A stretch of 64,000 nucleotides of DNA from an uncultured Tateyamaria sp. GTDB taxonomy: Bacteria; Pseudomonadota; Alphaproteobacteria; Rhodobacterales; Rhodobacteraceae. A program made the translations under genes and the position numbers. The stretch is taken from the NCBI RefSeq assembly GCF_947504105.1, contig NZ_CANNGP010000006.1:94399-158398 (forward strand), given 5' to 3'. How positions within the stretch are numbered: the first letter of the stretch is position 1; every line of letters starts with the position of its first letter. Below, one piece after another: positions 16,764-25,076 of this stretch. The notes under the pieces were generated by a model that had not been told where the DNA came from, made no database searches, and saw nothing but the letters and a program-made list of their open reading frames with translations.

Positions 16764-17660
16764 ATGATCAAGATCGGCAATGCCCCCTGTTCCTGGGGCG
16801 TGGAATTTGCGGACGACCCACGCAACCCAGCTTGGCGCAAGGTCCTCCAGGAAAACGCAGATGCGGGCTATACGGGCATTGAGTTGGGTCCAGTGGGCTT
16901 TATGCCCGAAGACCCCGCGGTGCTGGGCGACGCGCTTGAAGAGTTTGGACAGGAACTAGTGGGCGGGGTCGTTTTCCGTCCCTTTCACGATCCGGACGCG
17001 TGGGATGATGTGATGGACGGGGCCGTGCGCACCTGCAAAGCGCTGAAAGCACACGGCGCGCAGCATCTTGTGCTGATTGACAGCATTTCCGGACGCCGCG
17101 CGCCAACTGCAGGCCGCGCTGCCGAGGCGGAACAGATGGACAAGGCAGAGTGGATCACCTTTCGCGAGCGCATTGCTACCATCGCCAAGATGGGTGCAGA
17201 AGAATACGGGCTGACTGTCGGCATGCACGCGCACGCCGCAGGCTTTATCGACTTCGAGCCGGAGCTTGAACGCTTGCTGGATGAGGTGGACGCGGGCATC
17301 ATGAAAATCTGCTTCGATACCGGGCACCACTCCTATGCTGGGTTCGATCCCGTGGCCTTCATGAAGCGTCACATCGGGCGGATCAGCTACATGCATTTCA
17401 AAGATATCGATCCCAAGGTCAAAGCAGATGTGATTGCCAAACGCACCGGTTTCTATGACGCCTGCGGTCAGGGCATCTTCTGTAACCTGGGGGATGGCGA
17501 CGTGGACTTCCCAGCTGTGCGCCAAGTACTGCTGGACAATGGATTTGATGGGTGGTGCACAGTGGAACAGGACTGCGATCCAGCTGGCGATACGTCACCT
17601 ATCGACGACGCGAAGCTGAACCGCGCGTATCTGCAATCCATCGGATTTAAAGGAGCCTAA
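16764..17660 (+). CDS. iolE: Myo-inosose-2 dehydratase IolE
   Basis: A 298-residue TIM-barrel protein of the xylose-isomerase-like family. Typical IolE stretches are NAPCSWGVEF at the N-terminus, GMHAHAAGFID, CFDTGHHSYAGFDP and MHFKDIDPKV. These supply the metal-binding Glu, Asp and His residues. It dehydrates 2-keto-myo-inositol to the trihydroxycyclohexane-dione that IolD hydrolyses. It is separated from its operon mates, 15 nt after one dehydrogenase gene and 3 nt before another. Confidence 0.93.
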   Translation: MIKIGNAPCSWGVEFADDPRNPAWRKVLQENADAGYTGIELGPVGFMPEDPAVLGDALEEFGQELVGGVVFRPFHDPDAWDDVMDGAVRTCKALKAHGAQHLVLIDSISGRRAPTAGRAAEAEQMDKAEWITFRERIATIAKMGAEEYGLTVGMHAHAAGFIDFEPELERLLDEVDAGIMKICFDTGHHSYAGFDPVAFMKRHIGRISYMHFKDIDPKVKADVIAKRTGFYDACGQGIFCNLGDGDVDFPAVRQVLLDNGFDGWCTVEQDCDPAGDTSPIDDAKLNRAYLQSIGFKGA

Positions 17661-17663
17661 ATC

Positions 17664-18818
17664 ATGGCAAAGCTACAATGGGGCATGATCGGCGGCGGTG
17701 AAGGCAGCCAGATCGGACCGGCCCACCGCCTAGGCGCAGGGCTGGACGGGTTGTTCGAATTTTCCGCCGGCGCGTTGGACCACCGCCCCGAAGAGGGTCG
17801 CGAGTATGGTCAGCGCATGGGCTTGGGAGACCGGGCGTACGGATCCTGGCAGGAGATGCTGGCGGGCGAGCAGAAGCGCGACGATCGGATTGATCTGATA
17901 ACTGTCGCCACGCCAAATTCGACGCATTTCCAAATTACCAAGGCCTTCCTCGAAGGCGGCTTTAACGTGCTCTGCGAAAAGCCCATGACCATGACCGTCG
18001 AAGAAGGGCAGGAGATCGTCGAGATCGCCCAGAAGACCGGCAACATCTGTGCGGTGAACTACGGCTATTCCGGTTATTCGCTCGTTCGTCACATGCGAGC
18101 GATGGTGGCGCGTGGGGACATCGGCAGGGTAAGGCTTGTCGTGGCTGAGTTCGCCCATGGCCACCACGCCGATGCGACAGATGCGGAAAACCCGCGTGTG
18201 CGCTGGCGCTATGACCCGGCACAGGCGGGCGTGTCGGCGCAGTTCGCCGATTGCGGCATCCATGCGCTTCACATGGCGTCATTCGTAACCGGGCAAGAGG
18301 TCGAAAAACTAAGCGCCGACACGGTGTCCTGCATCGACGTGCGCACATTGGAAGATGACGCGATGGTCAACTTCCGCATGGATGGCGGGGCCGTGGGTCG
18401 ACTGTGGACGTCGTCCGTCGCTATTGGTCGGCAACATGGGTTGGGCATTCAGGTCTTTGGCGAAACCGGCGGTTTGCGCTGGAGCCAAGAGCAGCCCAAC
18501 CAGCTTTATTATATGCCTTTGAACGAACGTTTGCAGGTAATCGAACGGGGCGAGGCGAACCTCTCGGCCGAAGCCGACCGCACGACTCGCGTGACCATCG
18601 GCCATGCCGAGGGGATGCCGCTGGCCTTTGCCAACATCTACACTGACTTGGCCGAAGCGATACACGCGCGGAAAGAGGGACGTTTGATGGACCCGGCGGC
18701 AAACCTCTACCCGCGCGCCGAGGACGGGTTGCGATCAATGGCTGCCGTGTTCGCAGTGGCCGAAAGTGGCAAACGGGACGGCGCTTGGCTAGATGCCCGA
18801 CCACCGATGTTTCAATAG
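17664..18818 (+). CDS. Second Gfo/Idh/MocA family oxidoreductase of the iol plus-strand operon
   Basis: A 384-residue dehydrogenase with GGGEGSQIGPAHR at the nucleotide-binding loop, LCEKPMTMTVEEG and a long C-terminal domain. GGGEGSQIG marks it as a subfamily apart from IolG and from the 15645 gene. It follows iolE by 3 nt. The three dehydrogenases in one regulon suggest use of several inositol isomers or an epimerising oxidation-reduction cycle. The specific reaction is unknown. Confidence 0.84.
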   Translation: MAKLQWGMIGGGEGSQIGPAHRLGAGLDGLFEFSAGALDHRPEEGREYGQRMGLGDRAYGSWQEMLAGEQKRDDRIDLITVATPNSTHFQITKAFLEGGFNVLCEKPMTMTVEEGQEIVEIAQKTGNICAVNYGYSGYSLVRHMRAMVARGDIGRVRLVVAEFAHGHHADATDAENPRVRWRYDPAQAGVSAQFADCGIHALHMASFVTGQEVEKLSADTVSCIDVRTLEDDAMVNFRMDGGAVGRLWTSSVAIGRQHGLGIQVFGETGGLRWSQEQPNQLYYMPLNERLQVIERGEANLSAEADRTTRVTIGHAEGMPLAFANIYTDLAEAIHARKEGRLMDPAANLYPRAEDGLRSMAAVFAVAESGKRDGAWLDARPPMFQ

Positions 18819-19024
18819 GCTGAATAACAGAAATGCCGCCACCCATGAGCAGCGGCAAGACGTTGTTCGCAATGGTAAGCTTTTGCCACCCATACACTTT
18901 GTGCCAAACATGGGACTGGCGATCCTTCGAGCGGAGCAATTTCATTCGATCTGACCCATGCTCCGAACCGATCGAAGGCCAGTCAGACAGGATTGCAACG
19001 GTAACCGATCCGTGTGCCGACGTC

Positions 19025-19678
19025 TCAACGGCGCAACTTCTCCTTTGTCCTGCGATAAAGGCGCCTGTTCGCATCAACAAATTGGCCAATAAATGGGGCG
19101 AAAAGGCGCTTTTCACGTCCACTGAGATAAAAGTAGCCACTGACAGCGCCGATGATTGCACCCAAACCGTTTACGATGAGGTCTCCCATCGTGTCGTCGA
19201 GGCCGCTTTTCTGCATGTTGAGACCAAAAATCGAGTCCATGGCATACTCGAAAATCTCCCAGATACTGCCGACTGTCACTGCAAGGCAGAAGGACAAAAA
19301 CGCAATGGCAACCGGAGGCGCAGCAAAGCGATCTCCTTCAAACAACATGAAGATGAACAAAAAGCCAATCAAGCCGAACCCAATGGCCGAGGATCCGTGC
19401 AGTGCAAGGTCCCACCACCAGACACGTTCATAAAAACCAAATGCCTCGCCCATAATAATGGAGCCACCGATAAAGAGTGTCGCGGCAAGCAGAAACGGAA
19501 CCGGCACGGAAATGGAATATCGGGAGGCCAGGAAAACGGGCGCGATGCTAAGCCCCAAGGTCAACAAAGCGACAAATGCCAGTTCCCAAAAGCCAACGAA
19601 AAGAGCGACAAAGGATGGCGCGAGCAGGATACTCCATAGGATCAACAAGATAGGGTTTTGGTATCTGAGCCGTTTCAA
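19025..19678 (-). CDS. DUF2238/YjdF-type integral membrane protein
   Basis: A 217-residue protein with about six hydrophobic segments and a conserved-looking core: WWWDLALHGSSAIGFGLIGF and IWEIFEYAMDSIFG...DDTMGDLIVNGLGA. This pattern resembles the DUF2238/YjdF membrane family, whose function is not established. Translation appears to begin at TTG (19678), which has AAGGA 8 nt upstream; no ATG occurs early in frame. It diverges from the neighbouring phosphatase-fold gene and is not obviously tied to the inositol operons. Confidence 0.72.
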   Translation of the reverse strand: MKRLRYQNPILLILWSILLAPSFVALFVGFWELAFVALLTLGLSIAPVFLASRYSISVPVPFLLAATLFIGGSIIMGEAFGFYERVWWWDLALHGSSAIGFGLIGFLFIFMLFEGDRFAAPPVAIAFLSFCLAVTVGSIWEIFEYAMDSIFGLNMQKSGLDDTMGDLIVNGLGAIIGAVSGYFYLSGREKRLFAPFIGQFVDANRRLYRRTKEKLRR

Positions 19679-19719
19679 GGGCCTATTCCTTTTCGGAGAT
19701 CACTGCATACGTAAGTGTT

Positions 19720-20451
19720 ATGGCCCTGCTTAGAACCCCCCGGACATTGCGTTTTGCCAGCTATAACATTCGCAAGGCAAGAGGATTGGACGGCCGCAGG
19801 AATCCTGGACGAATTCTGGACGTTCTGAACGGATTACAGGCGGACGTCATCGCCTTGCAGGAAGCCGACAAACGACTGGGTGACAGACCCGCAGCCCTAC
19901 CGATGCGCATGATCGAGACGCAAACCGACTTTGAGATTTTGCCAACTGCAAAAAACGAAGTCAGCTTGGGCTGGCATGGGAATGCTGTTTTGCTGCGAAA
20001 GGGGGTTGAGGCGGGAGGCGTGCAACGGATCGACCTTCCCGGATTTGAGCCACGCGGTGCCGTCTATTTTGAAATTGACCTCGGCCCTTTGTCGGTTGCG
20101 GTCATGGGCGCTCATCTTGGTCTCATGCGCCGGCATCGGCGCCTTCAACTCGAAAGACTGGCGACGCATGTTCAAAGCGCTGACGATGCGATTATCCTTG
20201 GGGACTTCAACGAATGGTCCACCCGTCGAGGGCTTGAACCATTAACGCCAAGATTTACGGTACTCAGTCCCGGCCAGTCTTTCCACGCCGCTCGCCCAGT
20301 TGCAGCGTTGGATCGCATAGCGCATTCCGGTGCCATAATAATGACCGAGGCGGGTGTGGAGCAGGGAAAACTGGCACGGCAGGCGTCAGATCACCTACCA
20401 ATCTGGGCGGACTTGATGTTGCCAAGGCCATCCGTGGCTTTGAACACTTGA
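19720..20451 (+). CDS. Endonuclease/exonuclease/phosphatase (EEP) family protein
   Basis: A 243-residue EEP-fold protein with the usual active-site series: Asn in FASYNIRKARG, Glu in ALQEADKR, His in GAHLGLMRRH, Asp-x-Asn in GDFNEWS, and SDH in ASDHLPIWAD. Members hydrolyse phosphodiesters in DNA, lipids or small molecules; the substrate cannot be told here. There is no signal peptide, so it is probably cytoplasmic. The ribosome site is weak. It converges on the LacI gene at 20526. Confidence 0.83.
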   Translation: MALLRTPRTLRFASYNIRKARGLDGRRNPGRILDVLNGLQADVIALQEADKRLGDRPAALPMRMIETQTDFEILPTAKNEVSLGWHGNAVLLRKGVEAGGVQRIDLPGFEPRGAVYFEIDLGPLSVAVMGAHLGLMRRHRRLQLERLATHVQSADDAIILGDFNEWSTRRGLEPLTPRFTVLSPGQSFHAARPVAALDRIAHSGAIIMTEAGVEQGKLARQASDHLPIWADLMLPRPSVALNT

Positions 20452-20525
20452 GCAAGCAAACATCTTTGCCCCAAGTGTGATCGGACTGGCCTTAGGGCAA
20501 CCATTTCGACCGCCGATTGGTGCCC

Positions 20526-21527
20526 TTAGCGCATTACCGGGCGCAGGGTGCCGCGTTCCACAACATGACAATCAAAGGTCAGAGATTGGGCCACGGTTTC
20601 CTCGCCATCCAGCATCGCCTCGACCAGATCGACGGACGTGCGCACGATGTCGTCGATGGGGTTGTGGATCGTCGTTAGATCGATCAGTTCCCACGCTGCC
20701 ATTTCCATGTTGTTAAGCCCGAGGATTCCCACATCATCGGGGATCGACAGACCTGCATCCTTGATCGCCGACAATGCGCCAATGGACAGGACGTCATCAC
20801 CACAGAAATATGCCTCTTCCGGACCCATGCACAGAAGGCGGGCCATCTCGTTCCGGCCCGCATTAAAGGAATAGGCGGCAGCATAACTGACGGACAGGGA
20901 CATTTCCGGATGGCGTCCCAATTCTTCGACAAATCCGGTGTGTCGGTCGCGGGTAGATGTGGCGCTGAGCGGACCGGCCAGGAAGCCAACCTTTCGGTAT
21001 CCCCGTTTGATCAACTCACGCGCGGCAATACGCCCCGCTTCTATGTTGTCGATCCCCAAAACATTGATTTTGGGCGCGTCCGTCAGACGACCAAAGGAAT
21101 GAACGACACGCATCCCTGCCTCGTGAAAGCTTTCGGCAAAGCTGGCCGGGAGCGTGGATGAGGCCACGATAACCGCGTCGACCGAATACTGCTGCAAAAG
21201 CCGCACAGAATTCGAAGGATCCGTTTCATCCGACAGGTTGACCAGCAAAGGCCTTAAATCGCGCTTTTGCAGCTCGCGCGTGACCAGGTCAAAGACCTCG
21301 AGAAAGATCGGGTTGTGGAAGTTGTTTGAAATCACACCGACCAGTTTGGTCCGACCCGTCGTCAGGGACGAAGCTAATGCGTTGGGGCTGTAACCCAACT
21401 CGGCGGCGGCTTTTTCGACCTTTTCCCGCGTCTTACCACTGATTGAGGCACCCGGCGTGAAACAACGCGACACTGCAGAGCGGGAGACACCCGCCCGTTC
21501 AGCCACATCCTTGAGCGTCACGGCCAT
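20526..21527 (-). CDS. LacI family regulator of the inositol transporter and iol genes
   Basis: A 333-residue LacI/GalR protein. The N-terminal helix-turn-helix (VTLKDVAERAGVSRSAVSRCF) is followed by the hinge helix (NALASSLTTGR) and a periplasmic-binding-like sensor domain. It is the last gene of the inositol ABC operon, 3 nt after the 64-residue membrane protein gene. That position makes it the best candidate for binding TTGCAACCGGTTGCAA at 15607 and 24771. The inducer is probably inositol or an early catabolite (inference). Confidence 0.9.
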   Translation of the reverse strand: MAVTLKDVAERAGVSRSAVSRCFTPGASISGKTREKVEKAAAELGYSPNALASSLTTGRTKLVGVISNNFHNPIFLEVFDLVTRELQKRDLRPLLVNLSDETDPSNSVRLLQQYSVDAVIVASSTLPASFAESFHEAGMRVVHSFGRLTDAPKINVLGIDNIEAGRIAARELIKRGYRKVGFLAGPLSATSTRDRHTGFVEELGRHPEMSLSVSYAAAYSFNAGRNEMARLLCMGPEEAYFCGDDVLSIGALSAIKDAGLSIPDDVGILGLNNMEMAAWELIDLTTIHNPIDDIVRTSVDLVEAMLDGEETVAQSLTFDCHVVERGTLRPVMR

Positions 21528-21530
21528 GTG

Positions 21531-21725
21531 TCAGTTACCACCGTCGTATTTGGACCAATCGACCTTGCCGAATTGCCACAATGCCAACGCTGCCATGCCA
21601 AGAAATATGATGCCCCAGATCACCGCACCGGTGGCCAGTTCAAACAGGCCCCAGAACACACAAATCACTACGGTCAAGTGTCGCCGCCAGGCTTGTGCAA
21701 AGAACGGATGGTCAAGATTCAGCAT
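21531..21725 (-). CDS. Small 64-residue membrane protein in the inositol transporter operon
   Basis: An ATG-started 64-codon frame between the ABC ATPase gene (9 nt gap) and the LacI gene (3 nt gap). The product has two hydrophobic segments (LTVVICVFWGLFELATGAVIWGIIFLGMAALALW) between an aromatic/charged head and a DWSKYDGGN tail. Tight packing in the operon and the two-helix hairpin shape support a real gene. I do not recognise a family; it may be an accessory part of the transporter. Confidence 0.7.
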   Translation of the reverse strand: MLNLDHPFFAQAWRRHLTVVICVFWGLFELATGAVIWGIIFLGMAALALWQFGKVDWSKYDGGN

Positions 21726-21734
21726 CGCGTACCC

Positions 21735-22511
21735 TCAGGCCGCGTCCTCGTACCCTTCCTGCGTTTTGGCGCCGGTGATGTAGGCGACAACATCCTGCCC
21801 ATCGGTGTCTTCCTTGCGTAGGTTCGCGCAAATGCGTCCGCGCCGGAAGACCACGATCCGGTCCACCAAGTCAAACACCTGCCGCATATTATGGCTGACA
21901 AGGATCAGCGGCTCGCCAGCTTCTTTCAACGTACGGACGATGTTTTCAACCTGGGCAGTTTCCTGAACGCCCAATGCCGCGGTCGGTTCGTCCATGATGG
22001 TAAGGCGCGAGTGGAATGTCGCTGTCCGTGCGATCGCCACGCATTGCCGCTGGCCGCCCGACATGTTGCGGATCGTGTTGCGGATATTCGGGATCTTCAC
22101 AGCCGTCTTTTCCAGGCCGTCGATAGTGGCCTTTCGCATCGCCTTGTAATCGAGCAGGCGGAAGGGCCCGAGCCAATCAAACTTGGTCTTTTCACGGCCT
22201 AAAAACAGGTTGTCGGGTACATCCAGATCATCAGCAAGCGCCAGCGTTTGGAACACCGTTTCAATCCCCGCTTCGCGCGCATCCAGCGGGCCGCCGAAGC
22301 TCACCGGTTCACCATAGAAAAAGATGTCGCCACGTGTGCGCTGCTCAACTCCGGTGATCTGGCGGACAAAAGTAGATTTGCCCGCCCCGTTGTCCCCCAT
22401 GATCGCCACATGTTCACCCTTTTTGAGAGTGAAGTTGGCATCGTTCAGGGCGTGTACTCCACCGTAGTGTTTGGTCAGCCCCCGTGTTTCCAGAACAATA
22501 TCGTCGCTCAT
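21735..22511 (-). CDS. Sugar (inositol-type) ABC transporter ATP-binding protein
   Basis: A 258-residue single nucleotide-binding-domain ATPase with Walker A GDNGAGKST, signature MSGGQRQCVAIAR and Walker B LTIMDEPTAALG. The single-domain length is like FrcA, not the double-domain RbsA. The ATG at 22511 has GAGGGAG upstream and overlaps the permease end, where it is probably coupled. With the permease and binding protein it forms a ribose/inositol-type importer placed under the same operator as the iol genes. Confidence 0.9.
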   Translation of the reverse strand: MSDDIVLETRGLTKHYGGVHALNDANFTLKKGEHVAIMGDNGAGKSTFVRQITGVEQRTRGDIFFYGEPVSFGGPLDAREAGIETVFQTLALADDLDVPDNLFLGREKTKFDWLGPFRLLDYKAMRKATIDGLEKTAVKIPNIRNTIRNMSGGQRQCVAIARTATFHSRLTIMDEPTAALGVQETAQVENIVRTLKEAGEPLILVSHNMRQVFDLVDRIVVFRRGRICANLRKEDTDGQDVVAYITGAKTQEGYEDAA

Positions 22512-22522
22512 GGTGTGCTCCC

Positions 22523-23605
22523 TCAACTTCGCATGGCCGCGCGTTCCTGCCGGACCTTGTCCAACACGACCGCGCCAATGATGATCCCGCCCATCGCCAT
22601 CAACTGATAGAATGCGTCGAGCTTGATGTAGGTGAACCCGGACTGGATGACACCGAACACCATGGCGCCCAGCACAGTGCCAATGATCGACCCGCGCCCA
22701 CCCGTCAGGCTGACGCCACCGATCACAGCCATGGCAATCGCATAGAGTTCATAAAAGATACCCATGCCGGACTGCGCCGTCAGGTTCTTGGAACTCAGTA
22801 CGATGGCAGCAAATGCGGCGAGCATCGACGCAATCATATAGACCAGAACCTTGTGCCGCTTGACGTTGATGCCCGACATCCTTGCAGCATCCTCGTTTGA
22901 ACCGATGGCATAGGTGTGCTTGCCATAGACAGTGTACTTCAGGATGAAGTGGAACAGGATTGCCAGTGCGATGAACAGATAAACTGGCATCATGCCTTTG
23001 CCGATCAAAGAGTAACTTTCAGTGGGGAAAGACACCGGCTGCCCGCGTGTCCAGGCCTGTGCAATGCCACGGCAAATCAAGAACATACCCAATGTCGCGA
23101 TAAAGGGCGGGATGCGGGTGTACGCGATCAGACTGCCGTTTATGGCCCCTATGAACGCTCCAAAACTGAGCCCCACTATCAGGGGTATAATAAGCGGTAA
23201 GTCAAAGGCCCAATCACCAAACACCGCCTTGGGATTCGGACCGCCGTTAACCAGTTCGGTTTGAGCAAATGACATGACGATCATCGCCGTGGCCCCCACA
23301 AGAGGGCCGGAACTGAGGTCGATACCACCAGAGATGATGACCTGCGTCACGCCCAGCGCTATAATACCAATGATGGCGACTTGCAGGATAATAATGCGCA
23401 ACCGCGCCTCGTTGAAGATGCTGTCAAACCTGTCACGCGTGTCAAACAGGAAGCTTTGACCTTTCATATATGGAAGCAATTGGCCTGCTGCCTCGAACGC
23501 GAAAATGATCAGGATCAGCGCGAAAAATATATTGAGCTCATTCGGCCAAGCGCGCTTTCTGGCGTCAAATGTCAGCCCGCCGGTGCCCTGCGTTGCGTCG
23601 GCCAT
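22523..23605 (-). CDS. Sugar (inositol-type) ABC transporter permease
   Basis: A 360-residue permease of the RbsC/FrcB type with about ten hydrophobic segments. Family motifs include GIIALGVTQVIISGGIDLSSGPLVG and the cytoplasmic loop KHTYAIGSNEDAARMSGINV that contacts the ATPase. The homodimer would form the membrane channel. It starts 102 nt after the binding-protein gene, with a strong stem-loop in between. Confidence 0.92.
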   Translation of the reverse strand: MADATQGTGGLTFDARKRAWPNELNIFFALILIIFAFEAAGQLLPYMKGQSFLFDTRDRFDSIFNEARLRIIILQVAIIGIIALGVTQVIISGGIDLSSGPLVGATAMIVMSFAQTELVNGGPNPKAVFGDWAFDLPLIIPLIVGLSFGAFIGAINGSLIAYTRIPPFIATLGMFLICRGIAQAWTRGQPVSFPTESYSLIGKGMMPVYLFIALAILFHFILKYTVYGKHTYAIGSNEDAARMSGINVKRHKVLVYMIASMLAAFAAIVLSSKNLTAQSGMGIFYELYAIAMAVIGGVSLTGGRGSIIGTVLGAMVFGVIQSGFTYIKLDAFYQLMAMGGIIIGAVVLDKVRQERAAMRS

Positions 23606-23664
23606 GGGTGCCTCCCAGTTGAGCGGTCCGTTGGGCCGCTTCTTGTTTTCAGTGTGAATTTGGT

Positions 23665-23688
23665 CAGGCGGCGCACATGCGCCGCCTG
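23665..23688 (-). repeat. Intercistronic stem-loop after the inositol binding-protein gene
   Basis: CAGGCGGCGC-ACAT-GCGCCGCCTG forms a perfect 10-bp stem with a 4-nt loop, 20 nt after the binding-protein stop and 60 nt before the permease start. No T-run follows in the direction of transcription. It probably protects the upstream message from 3' decay or partly attenuates transcription. Confidence 0.8.
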
Positions 23689-23707
23689 TCTTGTCTGTTC
23701 ACGTGGC

Positions 23708-24646
23708 CTAGTTCAGAAACTCAGCAACGTTATCCGGTGTCACCAGTTTGAACGGAATGAACACGGTCTTATCCACATCTTCCCCGGCTGCCAACTGAAG
23801 CGCCGTGTCGATGGATCCGGCGCCCTGACCTGCAAGATCCTGGAACACGGTCACATCCATGTCGCCCGCCTGCATTGAGACCAGAGCGTCGGGTGTCGCA
23901 TCAACGCCACCAACTTCGACGTCATCCATCGAAATGCCGGAAGACTTCATGGCTTGGATCGCACCAATTGCCATTTCGTCGTTGTTGGCGAACACCGCAT
24001 CGAACGGCTCACCCGATGAAATCCAGTTGGTCATGAGGTCTTGCGCCTGGTCACGCGACCAGTTGGCGGTCTGCTTGTCGATCAACGTGATGAAGTTACA
24101 CATGTCCATGCCCAACACGTCTTCGACATCCTTGGAGCGCTGGACAGCCGCTTGGTTCGACAGTTGCCCCATCAGCATGTACGCAGTCGCGCCACCTGAC
24201 TTGCCTGCTGCGCGCAGGTTCTTGCAGATTTCAAAGGCTTTGAGTGTTCCGGACTCGATCTCGTTCGAGGCGACAAAAGCCTGACCTTCCGGCAGCGTGT
24301 CCATGTTGATCGGCTGACGGTTCACATAGACCATCGGCACTCCGGCCGCGGCAGCGGCCTGGCTCATAGCTTCGGTCGCGTTGGTGTCAACGGCATTCAC
24401 GACGATCGCGTCGACGCCGCTGGCGATGAAGTTGTTGATCTGGTCCAGCTGACGCGCAACGTCGTCTTGTGCGTCCTCCATGATCAGCTCAACACCATCC
24501 AGCGTTTCAATGTGGTCCGTCATGCCGTTACGCATAATCGTCAGACCATTGTCATCAAAACGGGCGACAGATACGCCAATGGTTTCGGCCATCGCAGTAC
24601 CACCCATCAGGGTAGCCAGTGCGCTTGCCACAAGAATTTTCTTCAT
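23708..24646 (-). CDS. Periplasmic sugar-binding protein of an inositol-type ABC transporter
   Basis: A 312-residue binding protein of the ribose/inositol class with a cleaved signal peptide (MKKILVASALATLMGGTAMAE). Class I features include VDAIVVNAVDTNATEA, MVYVNRQP and DAVFANNDEMAIGAIQAMK. The ATG at 24646 has GGGAGGA upstream. Its promoter region holds the same operator as the iol genes, so inositol is the likely ligand. It heads the operon binding protein, permease, ATPase, small protein, LacI. Confidence 0.9.
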   Translation of the reverse strand: MKKILVASALATLMGGTAMAETIGVSVARFDDNGLTIMRNGMTDHIETLDGVELIMEDAQDDVARQLDQINNFIASGVDAIVVNAVDTNATEAMSQAAAAAGVPMVYVNRQPINMDTLPEGQAFVASNEIESGTLKAFEICKNLRAAGKSGGATAYMLMGQLSNQAAVQRSKDVEDVLGMDMCNFITLIDKQTANWSRDQAQDLMTNWISSGEPFDAVFANNDEMAIGAIQAMKSSGISMDDVEVGGVDATPDALVSMQAGDMDVTVFQDLAGQGAGSIDTALQLAAGEDVDKTVFIPFKLVTPDNVAEFLN

Positions 24647-24770
24647 GGTTTCCTCCCTACTGGCGTGTCCGGTCCACGCCACTTTTTACCGGACCACCCA
24701 CCGCGCTCAGTCTCTATTCAAACCGAGTCTCGGCTGGCGACGACGGTGATGATATGCGAGTCGCCGCATT

Positions 24771-24786
24771 TTGCAACCGGTTGCAT
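24771..24786. promoter_or_regulatory. Inositol-regulon operator upstream of the ABC transporter
   Basis: TTGCAACCGGTTGCAT matches the 15607-15622 palindrome at 15 of 16 positions. It lies 125 nt upstream of the binding-protein start. Two copies in front of functionally linked operons are good evidence for a shared regulator. Confidence 0.82.
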
Positions 24787-24992
24787 TCAAAAATCCACAC
24801 GCGCAACTCTGCCCATTCCAGAACACGTTGACAGTACCGTCAGTTATGCGCGCTGAGTGCGGACTACCGGAAGAACGTATTGGATCGCTGTTCGTTGACG
24901 TGATCAATCATTGCGGCGGCCATATGAGACGCCTACCCGGTTCCAGGTTGTATGTGCATGCGCGTATTTGGACGGGACCGCTGCTTCGAATG

Positions 24993-25006
24993 TTTGCGCG
25001 CGCAAA
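24993..25006 (+). promoter_or_regulatory. Operator-like palindrome upstream of the polyol LacI gene
   Basis: TTTGCGCGCGCAAA is a perfect 14-bp palindrome 70 nt upstream of the LacI start at 25077. It differs from the palindrome before the polyol operon (26141-26154) only by the symmetric G/A and C/T change. This suggests autoregulation by this LacI. Confidence 0.72.
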
Positions 25007-25076
25007 TTTTTTTGCCTATCGTTTGTCCGGTATTGGCCTGACTTCTCGTTTGTTTGGCCAGAGGACGGAGCACAAG

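Larger units (their letters stand above)
24647..25076. other. 430-nt divergent regulatory region between inositol transport and LacI/polyol genes
   Basis: No protein gene was recognised here. The region holds the leader of the inositol transporter operon on the left, the inositol operator at 24771-24786, and a second, different palindrome at 24993-25006 just before the LacI gene on the right. Long frames crossing it are extensions of the neighbouring genes. Confidence 0.7.

Noticed and set aside
20494-20526. Hairpin between the EEP-fold gene and the convergent LacI gene
   Set aside because: The stem is short and has a bulge, with no T-run on either side. Too weak to call a terminator.
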